Notes under the pieces: model-generated
Databases searched by the model: none
What the model was told of the DNA's origin: nothing
The model's input: the letters and a program-made list of their open reading frames with translations, nothing else
In this document: piece after piece, positions 29,579 through 39,176 of the stretch
How the letters are laid out: every line of letters begins with the position of its first letter
Position numbering within the stretch: the first letter of the stretch is position 1
Position numbers and translations under genes: made by a program
DNA from: Actinomycetota bacterium
GTDB taxonomy: Bacteria > Actinomycetota > Actinomycetes > Nanopelagicales > Nanopelagicaceae
Reading direction: 5' to 3'
DNA length: 43,471 nt
Assembly: GCA_005787575.1 (NCBI GenBank)
Contig: SYAN01000030.1
Location: forward strand, 1-43,471

Positions 29579-30491
29579 AGTCGCCGCAATTGACTGCGGC
29601 ACCAACTCAATTCGATTGCTGATTGCTGATGTCCAAGCAGGATCCTTTCGAGAAATCTCGCGCGATATGGAGATTGTTCGCCTAGGAGAAGGGGTCGATC
29701 GCACCGGAATGTTCGATGAGCGTGCGGTTGAGCGAACTCTTGGCGCTCTCGATGGTTTCATTGATGAGATGCGACGTCGAGGGGTGGAGCGCATTCGATT
29801 CTGTGCCACCAGCGCCACACGAGATGCGTCCAATCGAGATATCTTCGTTGGTCCAGTTCGAGAGCGACTTGGTATTGAACCAGAAGTGATTCCGGGCGAG
29901 GAGGAAGCGGCGCTATCTTTTCTTGGCGCAACTAAAGAAATCGAAGTAGATCAGGGTCCATTTCTCGTCGTTGATATTGGTGGTGGTTCCACAGAGTTCG
30001 TTCTCGGAGGCGAGAAAGTTGAATCATCGATGAGCGTCAATATCGGCTGTGTCCGAATGGCTGAACGCCACTTACATTCCAATCCTCCGACGAGAGATTC
30101 CCTCGAGCAGGCGATCGCAGATATCGATGATGCAATCGCACGTGCTGGTGAGCAAGTAGATTTTCGATCCGCCAAGAAGTTGATCGCAGTGGCAGGGACC
30201 GCAACGACCGTCGCTGCTGCATCACTTGGCCTTGAAAGTTATGACCGATATGCGATTCATCTGGCCGAGATCCCTGCGCCAGAGGTTCATCGGGTGGCGC
30301 TCATGTTTCAGAGTATGGATAGAGCGGCGATTGCGGCGCTTGGTTATATGCACCCCGGCAGGGTCGATGTCATCACAGCGGGGGCGTTAATACTCTCTCG
30401 AATAATCCAAGCCACAGCTGCGTCTTCATTCATTGCTTCAGAGTCAGACATCTTGGATGGAATCGCACTCTCACTTGGTGGTGTTGATTAG
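29571..30491 (+). CDS. Ppx/GppA family exopolyphosphatase
   Basis: VAAIDCGTNSIRLLIAD, LVVDIGGGSTEFVLG. Confidence 0.94.
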   Translation: MARVAAIDCGTNSIRLLIADVQAGSFREISRDMEIVRLGEGVDRTGMFDERAVERTLGALDGFIDEMRRRGVERIRFCATSATRDASNRDIFVGPVRERLGIEPEVIPGEEEAALSFLGATKEIEVDQGPFLVVDIGGGSTEFVLGGEKVESSMSVNIGCVRMAERHLHSNPPTRDSLEQAIADIDDAIARAGEQVDFRSAKKLIAVAGTATTVAAASLGLESYDRYAIHLAEIPAPEVHRVALMFQSMDRAAIAALGYMHPGRVDVITAGALILSRIIQATAASSFIASESDILDGIALSLGGVD

Positions 30492-30495
30492 CACT

Positions 30496-31188
30496 GTGAA
30501 GAAACTCGCATTGCTTCAAAAAGAGATCGTTGAATGCAGACGCTGTCCTAGGTTGGTGAATTGGCGGGAAGAAGTAGCACGCGTTAAACGAAAGTCATAT
30601 ATAGATCAAGAGTATTGGGGAAAGCCAGTCCCGAGTTTTGGCGTGGATGAACCATCTATCTTGATTGTCGGATTGGCTCCAGGAGCACATGGGGCGAATA
30701 GAACGGGACGAATCTTCACTGGTGACAGTTCAGGAGATTGGCTCTATCGAGCATTGCATCGAGCAGGTCTTGCAAAATTCCCAACCAGCACTTCACGAGA
30801 GGATGGCCAAGAACTCTTCAAAACGAGAATCACCTGTGCGGTCCGATGCGCGCCGCCAGGTAATAAACCGAGCACTATGGAGCGGGATAACTGCAGTCAT
30901 TTTTTCGTGAAGGAAATGGAACTGGTGATGCCCAGCCTGAAAGTGGTAGTCGCCTTGGGAGGCTTTGCTTGGCAGGCAGTTACGCGCCAGTTGTTGGGAA
31001 TGGGCGAAAACTTGAAGCGAATTCCCAGGTTCGGGCACGGTGTCGAGTTGCAGTGGATTGGGAAAGACGGGAATAGTCGCCTTCTGGTTGGGAGTTACCA
31101 TCCCAGCCAACAGAACACCTTCACTGGCAAGCTGACTCAAGCGATGTTGGACCAGGTGATGAAACGGGCAGGTAGATTCTCCCGTTAA
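30496..31188 (+). CDS. Uracil-DNA glycosylase, family 5-like (UdgB)
   Basis: CRRCPRLVNWREEVARVKR, LAPGAHGANRTGRIFTGDSSGDWLYRALHRAG, SYHPSQQNTFTGKL; GTG 30496. Confidence 0.9.
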   Translation: MKKLALLQKEIVECRRCPRLVNWREEVARVKRKSYIDQEYWGKPVPSFGVDEPSILIVGLAPGAHGANRTGRIFTGDSSGDWLYRALHRAGLAKFPTSTSREDGQELFKTRITCAVRCAPPGNKPSTMERDNCSHFFVKEMELVMPSLKVVVALGGFAWQAVTRQLLGMGENLKRIPRFGHGVELQWIGKDGNSRLLVGSYHPSQQNTFTGKLTQAMLDQVMKRAGRFSR

Positions 31189-31261
31189 GCCCCTGTAGCC
31201 CAACGGCAGAGGCAGACGACTTAAAATCGTCCAAGTGTGGGTTCGACCCCCACCGGGGGCA
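31189..31261 (+). tRNA. tRNA with anticodon TAA (Leu), class I fold with 5-nt variable loop, no encoded CCA
   Basis: Acceptor GCCCCTG/CGGGGGC, anticodon stem GACGA/TCGTC with loop CTTAAAA, variable CAAGT, T-arm GTGGG-TTCGACC-CCCAC, discriminator A. Confidence 0.9.
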
Positions 31262-31348
31262 CGTTGAATAAGAAGGTTGAATAAGAAGATAGAGAAGACA
31301 GTCAAGACCAAGCATCGCGAAGTCGATGAGATTCAAGGAGATCACGAG

Positions 31349-32128
31349 ATGGAAAGTTCAAATCCAGTATTCAAACGGGGTTATGCCGCGATGGATGTCC
31401 GTGAACTTGATCGAACTGAGGAAGTAAGGAATCTCGAAGAGCAGTTCGCGGCTCCTTCCGCTTCTTCGATTCGCACTGGTCGAATCACGATGGAAGATGT
31501 CGTAGCAAGAACCGGAATGCTCTTTGGAATCTTGGTAGTCACCGGGGCCTTGGCTTGGTATCTCAATCTAGGTTTTGGTGCGCTTCTTCTCGGTTTTGGA
31601 GTGGGTTTTGTCCTCTCATTGGTTATAAGTTTCAGTAAGACAGTTCGTCCAGCGCTTGTGATGGTTTATGCAGCGATGCAAGGACTTGCACTCGGTGTGA
31701 TCAGCAATGTCTACGAGTCCATCTATCCAGGAATCGTCAGCCAGGCAGTGATCGGCACGCTCGCAGCCTTTGTTGGTGCGCTCTATGCATATCGCAGTGG
31801 AAAGGTGCGAGTCACTCCTCGCTTCACGCGAATACTTGTTACTGCATTGATCGGCTATCTTGTACTTGGAGTCGTCAACTTAATCGCAGTGCTCGTCTTC
31901 AATGCCTCAAGCATCTATTCGCAGGGTCTTTTGAGTGTTGGTATCTCTGCACTCGGTGTCGCTCTAGCCTCCTTCTTCTTGATTTTGGATTTCGATCAAG
32001 CGTCGAAGATGGTCGCAGCTGGTGTCCCTGAGGTTGAGTCGTGGCGTGCCGGGTTTGGCCTGATGGTCACAATCGTCTGGCTCTATCTCGAAGTCCTTCG
32101 CCTAATCTCAATCCTTCGTCGCGACTAA
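31349..32128 (+). CDS. Bax inhibitor-1/YccA family membrane protein
   Basis: Polytopic, VYESIYPGIVSQAVIGTLAAFVGALYAYRSGKVRVTPRF; ATG 31349 after AAGGAG. Confidence 0.92.
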   Translation: MESSNPVFKRGYAAMDVRELDRTEEVRNLEEQFAAPSASSIRTGRITMEDVVARTGMLFGILVVTGALAWYLNLGFGALLLGFGVGFVLSLVISFSKTVRPALVMVYAAMQGLALGVISNVYESIYPGIVSQAVIGTLAAFVGALYAYRSGKVRVTPRFTRILVTALIGYLVLGVVNLIAVLVFNASSIYSQGLLSVGISALGVALASFFLILDFDQASKMVAAGVPEVESWRAGFGLMVTIVWLYLEVLRLISILRRD

Positions 32129-33354
32129 TCCTCGCGAACTGGAAGAGGGCGTGAATCGTCTTCTTGTGCGGGCACTCCTTTAGGCAAAGTGAGGATGGCG
32201 CTTGCGCTCACAAGGAAGAGAATGAGCGTTGCTAGGAATGCGGCCTGGAATGAGGCCTGGTCTTTGATGATCCCAAGAAGTATTGGCCCAATCATCATCC
32301 CGGCATCTCCTGCCATTTGATAGAAAGCGATAACCCGTCCACCGCGCCCTTTGACGCTATCGCCGACGAGGGCAGCAGGTGCGCTACCAAAGAAGGCGCC
32401 GCCGAATCCGAGAATCACCATTGCCACAATGTAGAGAAGTGGATCAAAGGCGATAGTGAGAACGAATAGCCCGGCGATGACAAAGAAAGCGCCAACAAGT
32501 AGCGCGTAGCGCCTTCCTTTGAGATCGGTGAGCCTTCCTGCTCTCAGGAGAATCAAGCCATTTGCAATTCCAGCAAGGGTGAAACCCAATCCCACCACTG
32601 TTGTGCTCCCACCAAGTTCTTCTGTGACGAAGAGCGGAACAAGTGAGGAGCGAAGGCCAAATAAGACCCAACTGCCGATGAATGTGAGAAGGAGTGCGAT
32701 TCGATACGAGGGAATCCGCATCGCTTCACGTATCCGCATCGCAACCCCATCACCTTCAGGTTTTGTGCTCTCATGACCGAGCTTCTCGGCGGTGAGCCTT
32801 GTGAGTGCGGTGAGTGCTGCGAGGATCAAAGTGATCGTATAGATAAAGAAGGGTGCACGAAGTGAGATATTCATCAAGATCCCGCCGAAGGCTGGTCCCG
32901 TTATCCCACCAAAAAGAAATCCACCGTTGAAAAGGGATTGAGCTCTACCACGGTGCGCATCGTCAACAGATCGAAGAAGTAATGATCCCGCAGCGACTGA
33001 GAACATGGAAGAACCAAGTCCACCAGCAGTCCTGAAGATCAGTAGCTGTTCGTAGTTTTGTGCGAGAGCTGTGAAGAAAGTGAAGAAAGCGACCATCAAA
33101 AGGCCAGTACCAAGCACGAGTCGCTCGCCATATCTCTCCACTAACTTTCCGGCAAATAGACCAGAGACAAGTCGCGCAACAGCGAATGCGCCGATCACTA
33201 CCCCGATTGCGGTCGCGCTCACTCCGAATGAGGAAGCGAAAATCGGAATCGCGGGAATGATCAGGCCAAAACCCACTGCCACAAAGAAAGCGACAGCTGT
33301 GAGGGCAGCAACGGCTGGTGGAAAATCCCTAAATGGTGAGCGTAGTTCTTTCAC
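32125..33354 (-). CDS. MFS transporter
   Basis: 12-TM type; GKLVERYGERLVLGTGLLMVA. Confidence 0.92.
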   Translation of the reverse strand: MKELRSPFRDFPPAVAALTAVAFFVAVGFGLIIPAIPIFASSFGVSATAIGVVIGAFAVARLVSGLFAGKLVERYGERLVLGTGLLMVAFFTFFTALAQNYEQLLIFRTAGGLGSSMFSVAAGSLLLRSVDDAHRGRAQSLFNGGFLFGGITGPAFGGILMNISLRAPFFIYTITLILAALTALTRLTAEKLGHESTKPEGDGVAMRIREAMRIPSYRIALLLTFIGSWVLFGLRSSLVPLFVTEELGGSTTVVGLGFTLAGIANGLILLRAGRLTDLKGRRYALLVGAFFVIAGLFVLTIAFDPLLYIVAMVILGFGGAFFGSAPAALVGDSVKGRGGRVIAFYQMAGDAGMMIGPILLGIIKDQASFQAAFLATLILFLVSASAILTLPKGVPAQEDDSRPLPVRED

Positions 33355-33357
33355 TTT

Positions 33358-34929
33358 CTAGCCAGCGGCCTCACTCGAACCAGAGCCGATCGTTTCTCTA
33401 AGCGGCCGCTCTCGAAGTCTTGTAGTCAGAATAAATCCAACAGCGATTATTGGTAGAGCTATCCAGAAAACGTCTGAGAAGGCCGAGTCAAAACTATTGA
33501 AGATGACTTCTTGAATGGAAGGTGGAAGGGTATTGATCAATGCAGTGTTCTGAGTTACTCCTGCGATTGCATCGGGAGAAGTGCCGGCAGGAAGTGATGC
33601 TTTGGCATTTGAAATGAAATTATTTGTAAGGATGGTGCCAAAGATCGCCGTGCCAAAAGATGCACCAAGACTTCTAAAGAAAGTGTTGGAACTAGTCGCG
33701 ATTCCCATATCCTTATAATCAACATCATTCTGTAGCGCAATCACTACAGTCTGCATTGATAGGCCAACGCCCATTCCCATCAACATTGCGTAGATTGCTA
33801 GCTGCCAATAGGGCATATCTTTATTTATAGTCGTGAAGAGCAACATCGCGCCCATCATCACGACCATGCCAGCTACTGGAAAGCGCTTGTACTTGCCACT
33901 GGAAGATATCAATCGTCCGCTGGTAATTGCCATCGCCACGATGCCAAGCATCATTGGAATAAGTCGGATTCCAGCTTCACTCGGTGTGTAGAGCAGGTTC
34001 ACTTGCATGTAGAGCGGGAGCAAGACAATTGCACCAAACATCCCAGCACCTGTGATGAATGCAATCATGGAAGTGAGAGAAAAAGTGTGATTCGAGAAAA
34101 GTCGAAGCGGCAAGAGTGGATCCGGCGCGCGACCTTCACGCCAAATGAATAGCACTGCGAAGAGCAATGCCCCAGCGAAGTAGGCAAGTGTGATCGGATC
34201 GAGCCAGCCATCGGCAGGTCCGGTCACCGAGGTAGCAAGAAGCAAAGAGGTCACCGCGACCACCATGAGGAGTGCGCCGAGATAGTCAATCGATTTCTTT
34301 GCATGGGTCTTAGGAATGTGAAGCACCATGGTGGTCACAATGAGTGCGATGATCCCGAAAGGAACATTGATGTAGAAGATCCAACGCCAACCAGTGACAC
34401 CGAAGATCTCATTTTGTTCCGCAAAGAACCCGCCTAAGAGCGGGCCAGCAACAGATGAGAGACCCCAGACTGCGCCAAAGAGCCCTTGGTATTTGCCACG
34501 ATTTCTCGGAGAGACGATATCCCCGATGATGATGAAGGAGAGTGCGAAGAGTCCACCAGCTCCAATTCCTTGTATCGCACGGAAAGCAATCAACTGCGTC
34601 ATATCCGTTGCCACACCTGCGAGGAAGGACCCAATCAAAAATGTGACAATGGCGAAGATGTAAACCGGACGGCGACCGTAGATATCCGAGATTTTTCCGT
34701 AGAGCGGGGTAACCGCAGTTGAGGTCAAGAGATACGCGGTGACGACCCAGGTGTAATGGTTGAGCCCGTTGAACTCCTCCACAATCGATTTGAGCGCAGT
34801 GGAGACCACAGTCTGGTCTAGGGCAGCTAGGAGGATGCCAGTCATCAAACCTGCCATAATGGTCAAAATCTCTTTATGTGAATGTTCTCTTACTTGGTGC
34901 GCCTGGAAATTCTCATGCGATTCGCTCAT
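33358..34929 (-). CDS. MFS drug transporter, DHA2 (EmrB/QacA) type
   Basis: LLAALDQTVVSTALKSIVEEFNGLNHYTWVVTAYLLTSTAVTPLYGKISDIYGRRPV. Confidence 0.94.
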   Translation of the reverse strand: MSESHENFQAHQVREHSHKEILTIMAGLMTGILLAALDQTVVSTALKSIVEEFNGLNHYTWVVTAYLLTSTAVTPLYGKISDIYGRRPVYIFAIVTFLIGSFLAGVATDMTQLIAFRAIQGIGAGGLFALSFIIIGDIVSPRNRGKYQGLFGAVWGLSSVAGPLLGGFFAEQNEIFGVTGWRWIFYINVPFGIIALIVTTMVLHIPKTHAKKSIDYLGALLMVVAVTSLLLATSVTGPADGWLDPITLAYFAGALLFAVLFIWREGRAPDPLLPLRLFSNHTFSLTSMIAFITGAGMFGAIVLLPLYMQVNLLYTPSEAGIRLIPMMLGIVAMAITSGRLISSSGKYKRFPVAGMVVMMGAMLLFTTINKDMPYWQLAIYAMLMGMGVGLSMQTVVIALQNDVDYKDMGIATSSNTFFRSLGASFGTAIFGTILTNNFISNAKASLPAGTSPDAIAGVTQNTALINTLPPSIQEVIFNSFDSAFSDVFWIALPIIAVGFILTTRLRERPLRETIGSGSSEAAG

Positions 34930-35015
34930 TTTTGGTTAAAAGACCTTTCAGATAGGGTGCGATTCTACTCCCGATCATTTGCTAGCAATTGAAGGATTGA
35001 GGTTTCAACTCAACT

Positions 35016-35999
35016 GTGAAGAGCGTCATTACACGAGACCTTGTGAAGGTCTACAAAGTTTCTGCGCGAAGCAAGGATAAGAAATCCGCATCAAAAGAAG
35101 TGCGTGCACTCGATGGACTATCTCTGGATGTCGAAGAAGGAACGGTCCTCAGTGTCCTTGGTCCTAATGGTGCAGGTAAGACCACCCTTGTGAGAGTTCT
35201 CACTACTTTGCTCAGGCCAGATTCGGGCGAAGCAACTGTCGCCGGCGTCGATGTGATCAAACACCCGGATGATGTTCGAAAGTTAATCGGATTATCTGGT
35301 CAATACGCAGCTGTCGACGAGACTTTAACTGGCTGGGATAACTTAGTGATGTTCGCTCGCCTCAATCGCATGAGTAGTGCAACATCTCATGCTCGAGCCA
35401 ATGAACTCTTAGAGCAGTTTTCTCTCGGTGATGCAGCAAAACGACCGATAAAGACTTATTCAGGAGGTATGCGAAGACGGCTTGACCTTGCCGCTTCACT
35501 GATAGTAAAACCAAAGGTTCTCTTCTTGGATGAGCCGACCACCGGACTTGACCCAAGGGGTCGTCAAGAGATGTGGGGTGTGATCAACTCTCTTGTTGAT
35601 AGCGGAGTGACACTCCTGCTCACGACCCAATATCTGGAAGAGGCAGACCAACTTGCAGATGAAATCGCAGTCGTTGATCACGGCAAAGTGATCGCGAGAG
35701 GAACTTCAGATCAACTCAAGCGAGAAGTTGGTGGTGAACGATTAGAGATCGTTGTGGAACAGCAACATATTCCCGCGGTGCGCGAGATAGTCTCGAAGAT
35801 CTCACCAAATGTCATTATTGATGAAGACCTCCGCCGAATCTCTGCGCCAGTGGCCACAGGAACGAAAGCACTTATGGAGGCGGTTAAAGCTTTGGACGAT
35901 GCTGGAATACATCCACTTGATTTAGGCTTGAAGCGGCCGTCGCTGGATGATGTCTTTCTCTCACTCACCGGACATGTAGCAGAGAGCGAGGAGAAGTGA
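35016..35999 (+). CDS. ABC transporter ATP-binding protein, DrrA-type
   Basis: GPNGAGKTTLVRVLTTLL, YSGGMRRRLDLAASL, LFLDEPTTGLDPRGRQEMW; DrrA-type C-terminus. Confidence 0.95.
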   Translation: MKSVITRDLVKVYKVSARSKDKKSASKEVRALDGLSLDVEEGTVLSVLGPNGAGKTTLVRVLTTLLRPDSGEATVAGVDVIKHPDDVRKLIGLSGQYAAVDETLTGWDNLVMFARLNRMSSATSHARANELLEQFSLGDAAKRPIKTYSGGMRRRLDLAASLIVKPKVLFLDEPTTGLDPRGRQEMWGVINSLVDSGVTLLLTTQYLEEADQLADEIAVVDHGKVIARGTSDQLKREVGGERLEIVVEQQHIPAVREIVSKISPNVIIDEDLRRISAPVATGTKALMEAVKALDDAGIHPLDLGLKRPSLDDVFLSLTGHVAESEEK

Positions 36000-36001
36000 T
36001 C

Positions 36002-36799
36002 ATGAACGCAGTCAATGACTCAATCGTCATAATGAAACGCCAACTCTTGCAGTTGATTCGAATCCCTGAGGTCCTCATCTTCTCAACTATCCAGCCAGTG
36101 ATGTTTGTCTTGCTATTTCGCTACGTCTTCGGTGGATCAATCTCGACGGGTATTCCTGGAGTCGACTATGTGCAATTGCTGATGCCTGGAATCTTCGTTC
36201 AAACAGTGGCATTTACTCTTGCTGGAACTGCTGTGGGTCTTGCGCAAGACATGGAAAGAGGTCTTATTGATCGCTTCCGTTCTATGCCTATTTCAAGGTC
36301 GGCAGTAGTTGTTGGGCGTGCGTTGGGCGATGGTGCGCTCAATGTCGTGGTGCTCTTGGTGATGGGCCTTGCAGGCTTTGTCGTCGGATGGCGCCCTTCC
36401 GCTTCAATCCTTTCGATTATTGGTGGATTTGCCTTCCTCTTACTCTTCGGATTTGCCATGTCTTGGATCGGAGTCTTAATCGGCTTATCGGTTCGTGATG
36501 CACGCGTTGCTAACTCTGCAGTCTTTCTAGCCGTCTTTCCGCTGACCTTCCTATCGAATGCCTTCGCTCCGACCACCGGAATGCCCAAGGCGCTTCAATA
36601 TTTCGCCGAGTGGAATCCAGTTTCGACCATGGTCGCAGCTTGTCGGGAACTTTTTGGGCTAACGAACATCTTTGGTGTGACCGCGAACTCCCTACCAGCA
36701 GAGCAGCCGATCTTGATGTCTTTCTTGTACATGATCGCCTTGATGGTCATTTTCATCCCACTTTCAGTGAGAAAGTACAAGAACTCAACGTCGCGTTAG
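36002..36799 (+). CDS. ABC-2 type permease, DrrB-type
   Basis: Six-TM ABC-2 protein; LPLTFLSNAFAPTTGMPKALQYFAEWNPVS; coupled to DrrA-type ATPase. Confidence 0.93.
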   Translation: MNAVNDSIVIMKRQLLQLIRIPEVLIFSTIQPVMFVLLFRYVFGGSISTGIPGVDYVQLLMPGIFVQTVAFTLAGTAVGLAQDMERGLIDRFRSMPISRSAVVVGRALGDGALNVVVLLVMGLAGFVVGWRPSASILSIIGGFAFLLLFGFAMSWIGVLIGLSVRDARVANSAVFLAVFPLTFLSNAFAPTTGMPKALQYFAEWNPVSTMVAACRELFGLTNIFGVTANSLPAEQPILMSFLYMIALMVIFIPLSVRKYKNSTSR

Positions 36800-36820
36800 T
36801 TGAGTTACCTTTTTAAAGGT
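36782..36820. terminator. Possible bidirectional terminator between drrB-like gene and greA
   Basis: AACTCAAC-N9-GTTGAGTT (36782-36806) followed by ACCTTT-TT-AAAGGT (36807-36820), in a convergent gap; no long T run. Confidence 0.4.
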
Positions 36821-36828
36821 AGAGAGCT

Positions 36829-37311
36829 TTAGAAGGGCTCGGCTTCAAGAATCGCTACTTGGATCTCTCGACCATTTGGCGCCTTGTAACTGACAGTCTC
36901 ACCAACTTTTGCCCCTAATATCGCCGACCCAAGTGGAGAGTTCTCGCTGTAAACATCCAGATCTGTTGCCGCAATTTCTCGTGACCCTAGGAGAAAACGC
37001 ATCTCATCGCCACCGATATCCACTTTGATCTTCATTCCCACCCCAACAATTCCCGATTCACTTGCTGGTGGGGTCCCGATAATCGCGTGTTCGAGCATGT
37101 GGCGAAGTTGGCGAATACGCCCTTCCATCTTTCCTTGCTCTTCTTTGGCTGCGTGGTAGCCACCATTCTCTTTGAGATCGCCTTCGGCACGCGCTGCCTC
37201 AATTCGCTTGACTATTTCTGCGCGCCTTGGACCTTCGAGGTCTGAAAGTTCTGCAGCTAAACGATCTGCTGCCTCTTGGGTTAGCCAAGTCTTGGTGGGC
37301 TCCTTGCTCAT
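36829..37311 (-). CDS. greA: Transcription elongation factor GreA
   Basis: WLTQEAADRLAAELSDLEGPRRAEIVKRIEAARAEGDLKENGGYHAAKEEQGKMEGRI. Confidence 0.96.
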   Translation of the reverse strand: MSKEPTKTWLTQEAADRLAAELSDLEGPRRAEIVKRIEAARAEGDLKENGGYHAAKEEQGKMEGRIRQLRHMLEHAIIGTPPASESGIVGVGMKIKVDIGGDEMRFLLGSREIAATDLDVYSENSPLGSAILGAKVGETVSYKAPNGREIQVAILEAEPF

Positions 37312-37336
37312 AGCCTGAAATTACCCGACTTCTCGA

Positions 37337-37750
37337 TTAGCGCACATCGCAGTTGATCACATCGGCATTGACGGCACGAATTCGGGTGTCGATTTCACTA
37401 GTCTGCGTCACTTTTCCGGGAGCGCCATTGGGTGGGAATCGATCTGTCCGCTCACCCACTATGTTCTTTTCGAAATCTCGAGCGACAAGTGTGCAGACCA
37501 CATCAAGTGATCTCTCGTTGCGCTCAAGAAGGTATGTGATTGATATTCGTTCATCGTCGATAACTTGGAATGAGATCAGCTCGTGCCTGAGTGATGGTTG
37601 GCTGTGATACCCAGCGCTCCAGAGCAGCCATGGAATTCCAAGAATGGCGAAGATGAGGGCTGGAATCTTCCAGCGACTCTGGCCATCAATGTAACGCTTT
37701 CCATAACGATCACGAAGAAAGTCTTTGTCATACTCAGGTCTAATCTCCAT
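37337..37750 (-). CDS. DUF4307 domain protein
   Basis: DRYGKR region, one TM, conserved position next to greA in Actinobacteria. Confidence 0.82.
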   Translation of the reverse strand: MEIRPEYDKDFLRDRYGKRYIDGQSRWKIPALIFAILGIPWLLWSAGYHSQPSLRHELISFQVIDDERISITYLLERNERSLDVVCTLVARDFEKNIVGERTDRFPPNGAPGKVTQTSEIDTRIRAVNADVINCDVR

Positions 37751-37776
37751 GGCGCGCTAGTTATACTCGCCCCATC

Positions 37777-37965
37777 ATGGAAGAGACAAGTTATGACCCT
37801 GGAATCGCTGGTTCGATTGTCTTTTCGAGCCTTACTATCGCCGTAGTCTTACTTTTGATCTCGTTCTATCGTCGCTATCGACGTATGCAACTTCGTGCGC
37901 TTGCTGACCAGAATCCACGAGAATCACAAATTCAAGAGCGCGATCCTCGTGAAGACAGTCGTTAA
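37777..37965 (+). CDS. Small membrane protein, 62 aa
   Basis: Single TM plus RRYRRMQLRAL basic stretch; TATACT-N9-ATG upstream. Confidence 0.7.
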   Translation: MEETSYDPGIAGSIVFSSLTIAVVLLLISFYRRYRRMQLRALADQNPRESQIQERDPREDSR

Positions 37966-38698
37966 GAGAATCGCCTTCGCGCTAGTCCTTCTCGCCACAG
38001 CCTCGATCTTTATCTCGCTAGGTCTCTGGCAATGGGCTCGGGCGGGCCAACTTCAAGATCTCAGAAGAGAACTAGAGGCAATTACGAAGATCGCTCCGGT
38101 CGCCTTAAACGAAATTCATGCACCACAAGTTCCACTCGATGGAGCCGTGGTCAATCGCAACGTTGAGGTCTCTGGTCGATACATCGCGCAATTCATCGCG
38201 CGTGGACAGCCTGGTGGTGAGATAGAGGTAGCCCTGCTTGATGTCTCTGGTTCAACCAGACCAGGTGCAATCTTGGTTGCGAGGGAAGTTCTCACGAAAA
38301 GTGATCTGACTTTGCCAGGTGGTGAAGTGAAACTAGTGGCCCGCTTACTTCCGGCTCAACAAGAGGATTACGACCCCAGCGCCCGGCTGACCGAAGCGAG
38401 CGATGACTTAGTTCGCATTTCGAGCGCCCTGATCGAAGGGCAAGTTCAGACTCCGCTCTATGACGGCTACCTCCTCCTTCAATCAGAGGAGAGTGGCGGA
38501 ATCTCATCGCAACTTCGAGTGATTCCCGACCAGATAGCAAAACCCACGGTTCCTGGCTATTACTGGCAACACATCGCCTATGTGGTTATCTGGTTTCTCA
38601 TGGCGGCGGTGACGCTCTACCTACCGTTCTATCAACGCAAGCGAACTAAACTCCTTGCATCCAGCTCGGATCGAAATGAGATAGAGAGGACGAAATGA
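37949..38698 (+). CDS. SURF1 family protein
   Basis: SLGLWQWARAGQLQ, RGQPGGEIEVALLDV, HIAYVVIWFLMAAVTLYLPFYQRKR; GTG 37949 overlaps preceding ORF. Confidence 0.88.
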   Translation: MKTVVKRIAFALVLLATASIFISLGLWQWARAGQLQDLRRELEAITKIAPVALNEIHAPQVPLDGAVVNRNVEVSGRYIAQFIARGQPGGEIEVALLDVSGSTRPGAILVAREVLTKSDLTLPGGEVKLVARLLPAQQEDYDPSARLTEASDDLVRISSALIEGQVQTPLYDGYLLLQSEESGGISSQLRVIPDQIAKPTVPGYYWQHIAYVVIWFLMAAVTLYLPFYQRKRTKLLASSSDRNEIERTK

Positions 38699-39021
38699 GC
38701 GCAAACGATAAATCGATGCATGGGGTGTTCATCCGATTTCGCGTGATGGCGGTGATCGCTGGAGTGATGTCGCTCCTGCTCTGGTTCGTCGATTTACCGG
38801 TCGTTTACCTCATCGATAATCCCTCACTCAAGGATCAGGTCTCGTGGATTCCCTATGTTCACGGCTATACCTATCCTTTCTATGTCCTCACAGCTATTCA
38901 CCTTGCTGCGAAGAAGCGGTGGAGCGTGCCAAGAATGATTGGCCTGATTCTTGCAGGGACGCTTCCGGTGGCTTCATTCATAGCCGAGCGACGTCTAGCG
39001 CAGTCGATGGCGACAAAGTAG
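38695..39021 (+). CDS. DUF3817 domain membrane protein
   Basis: FRVMAVIAGVMSLLLWF, WIPYVHGYTYPFYVLTAIHLA, IAGTLPVASFIAERR pattern. Confidence 0.85.
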   Translation: MSANDKSMHGVFIRFRVMAVIAGVMSLLLWFVDLPVVYLIDNPSLKDQVSWIPYVHGYTYPFYVLTAIHLAAKKRWSVPRMIGLILAGTLPVASFIAERRLAQSMATK

Positions 39022-39176
39022 TAGCGCGCCACACGATTCAACTGCTCTCAACTGACGGCTCTTGGCTCTAGCTCTGCGAAGTCAAATCGGCGTGGCTCCA
39101 TTCCTTGACCCAGTGCTGGAATTATCTTTCTCCTCATAACTACCTCGCTCGAATTTCCCGCCTCGAGAGGCAGACT

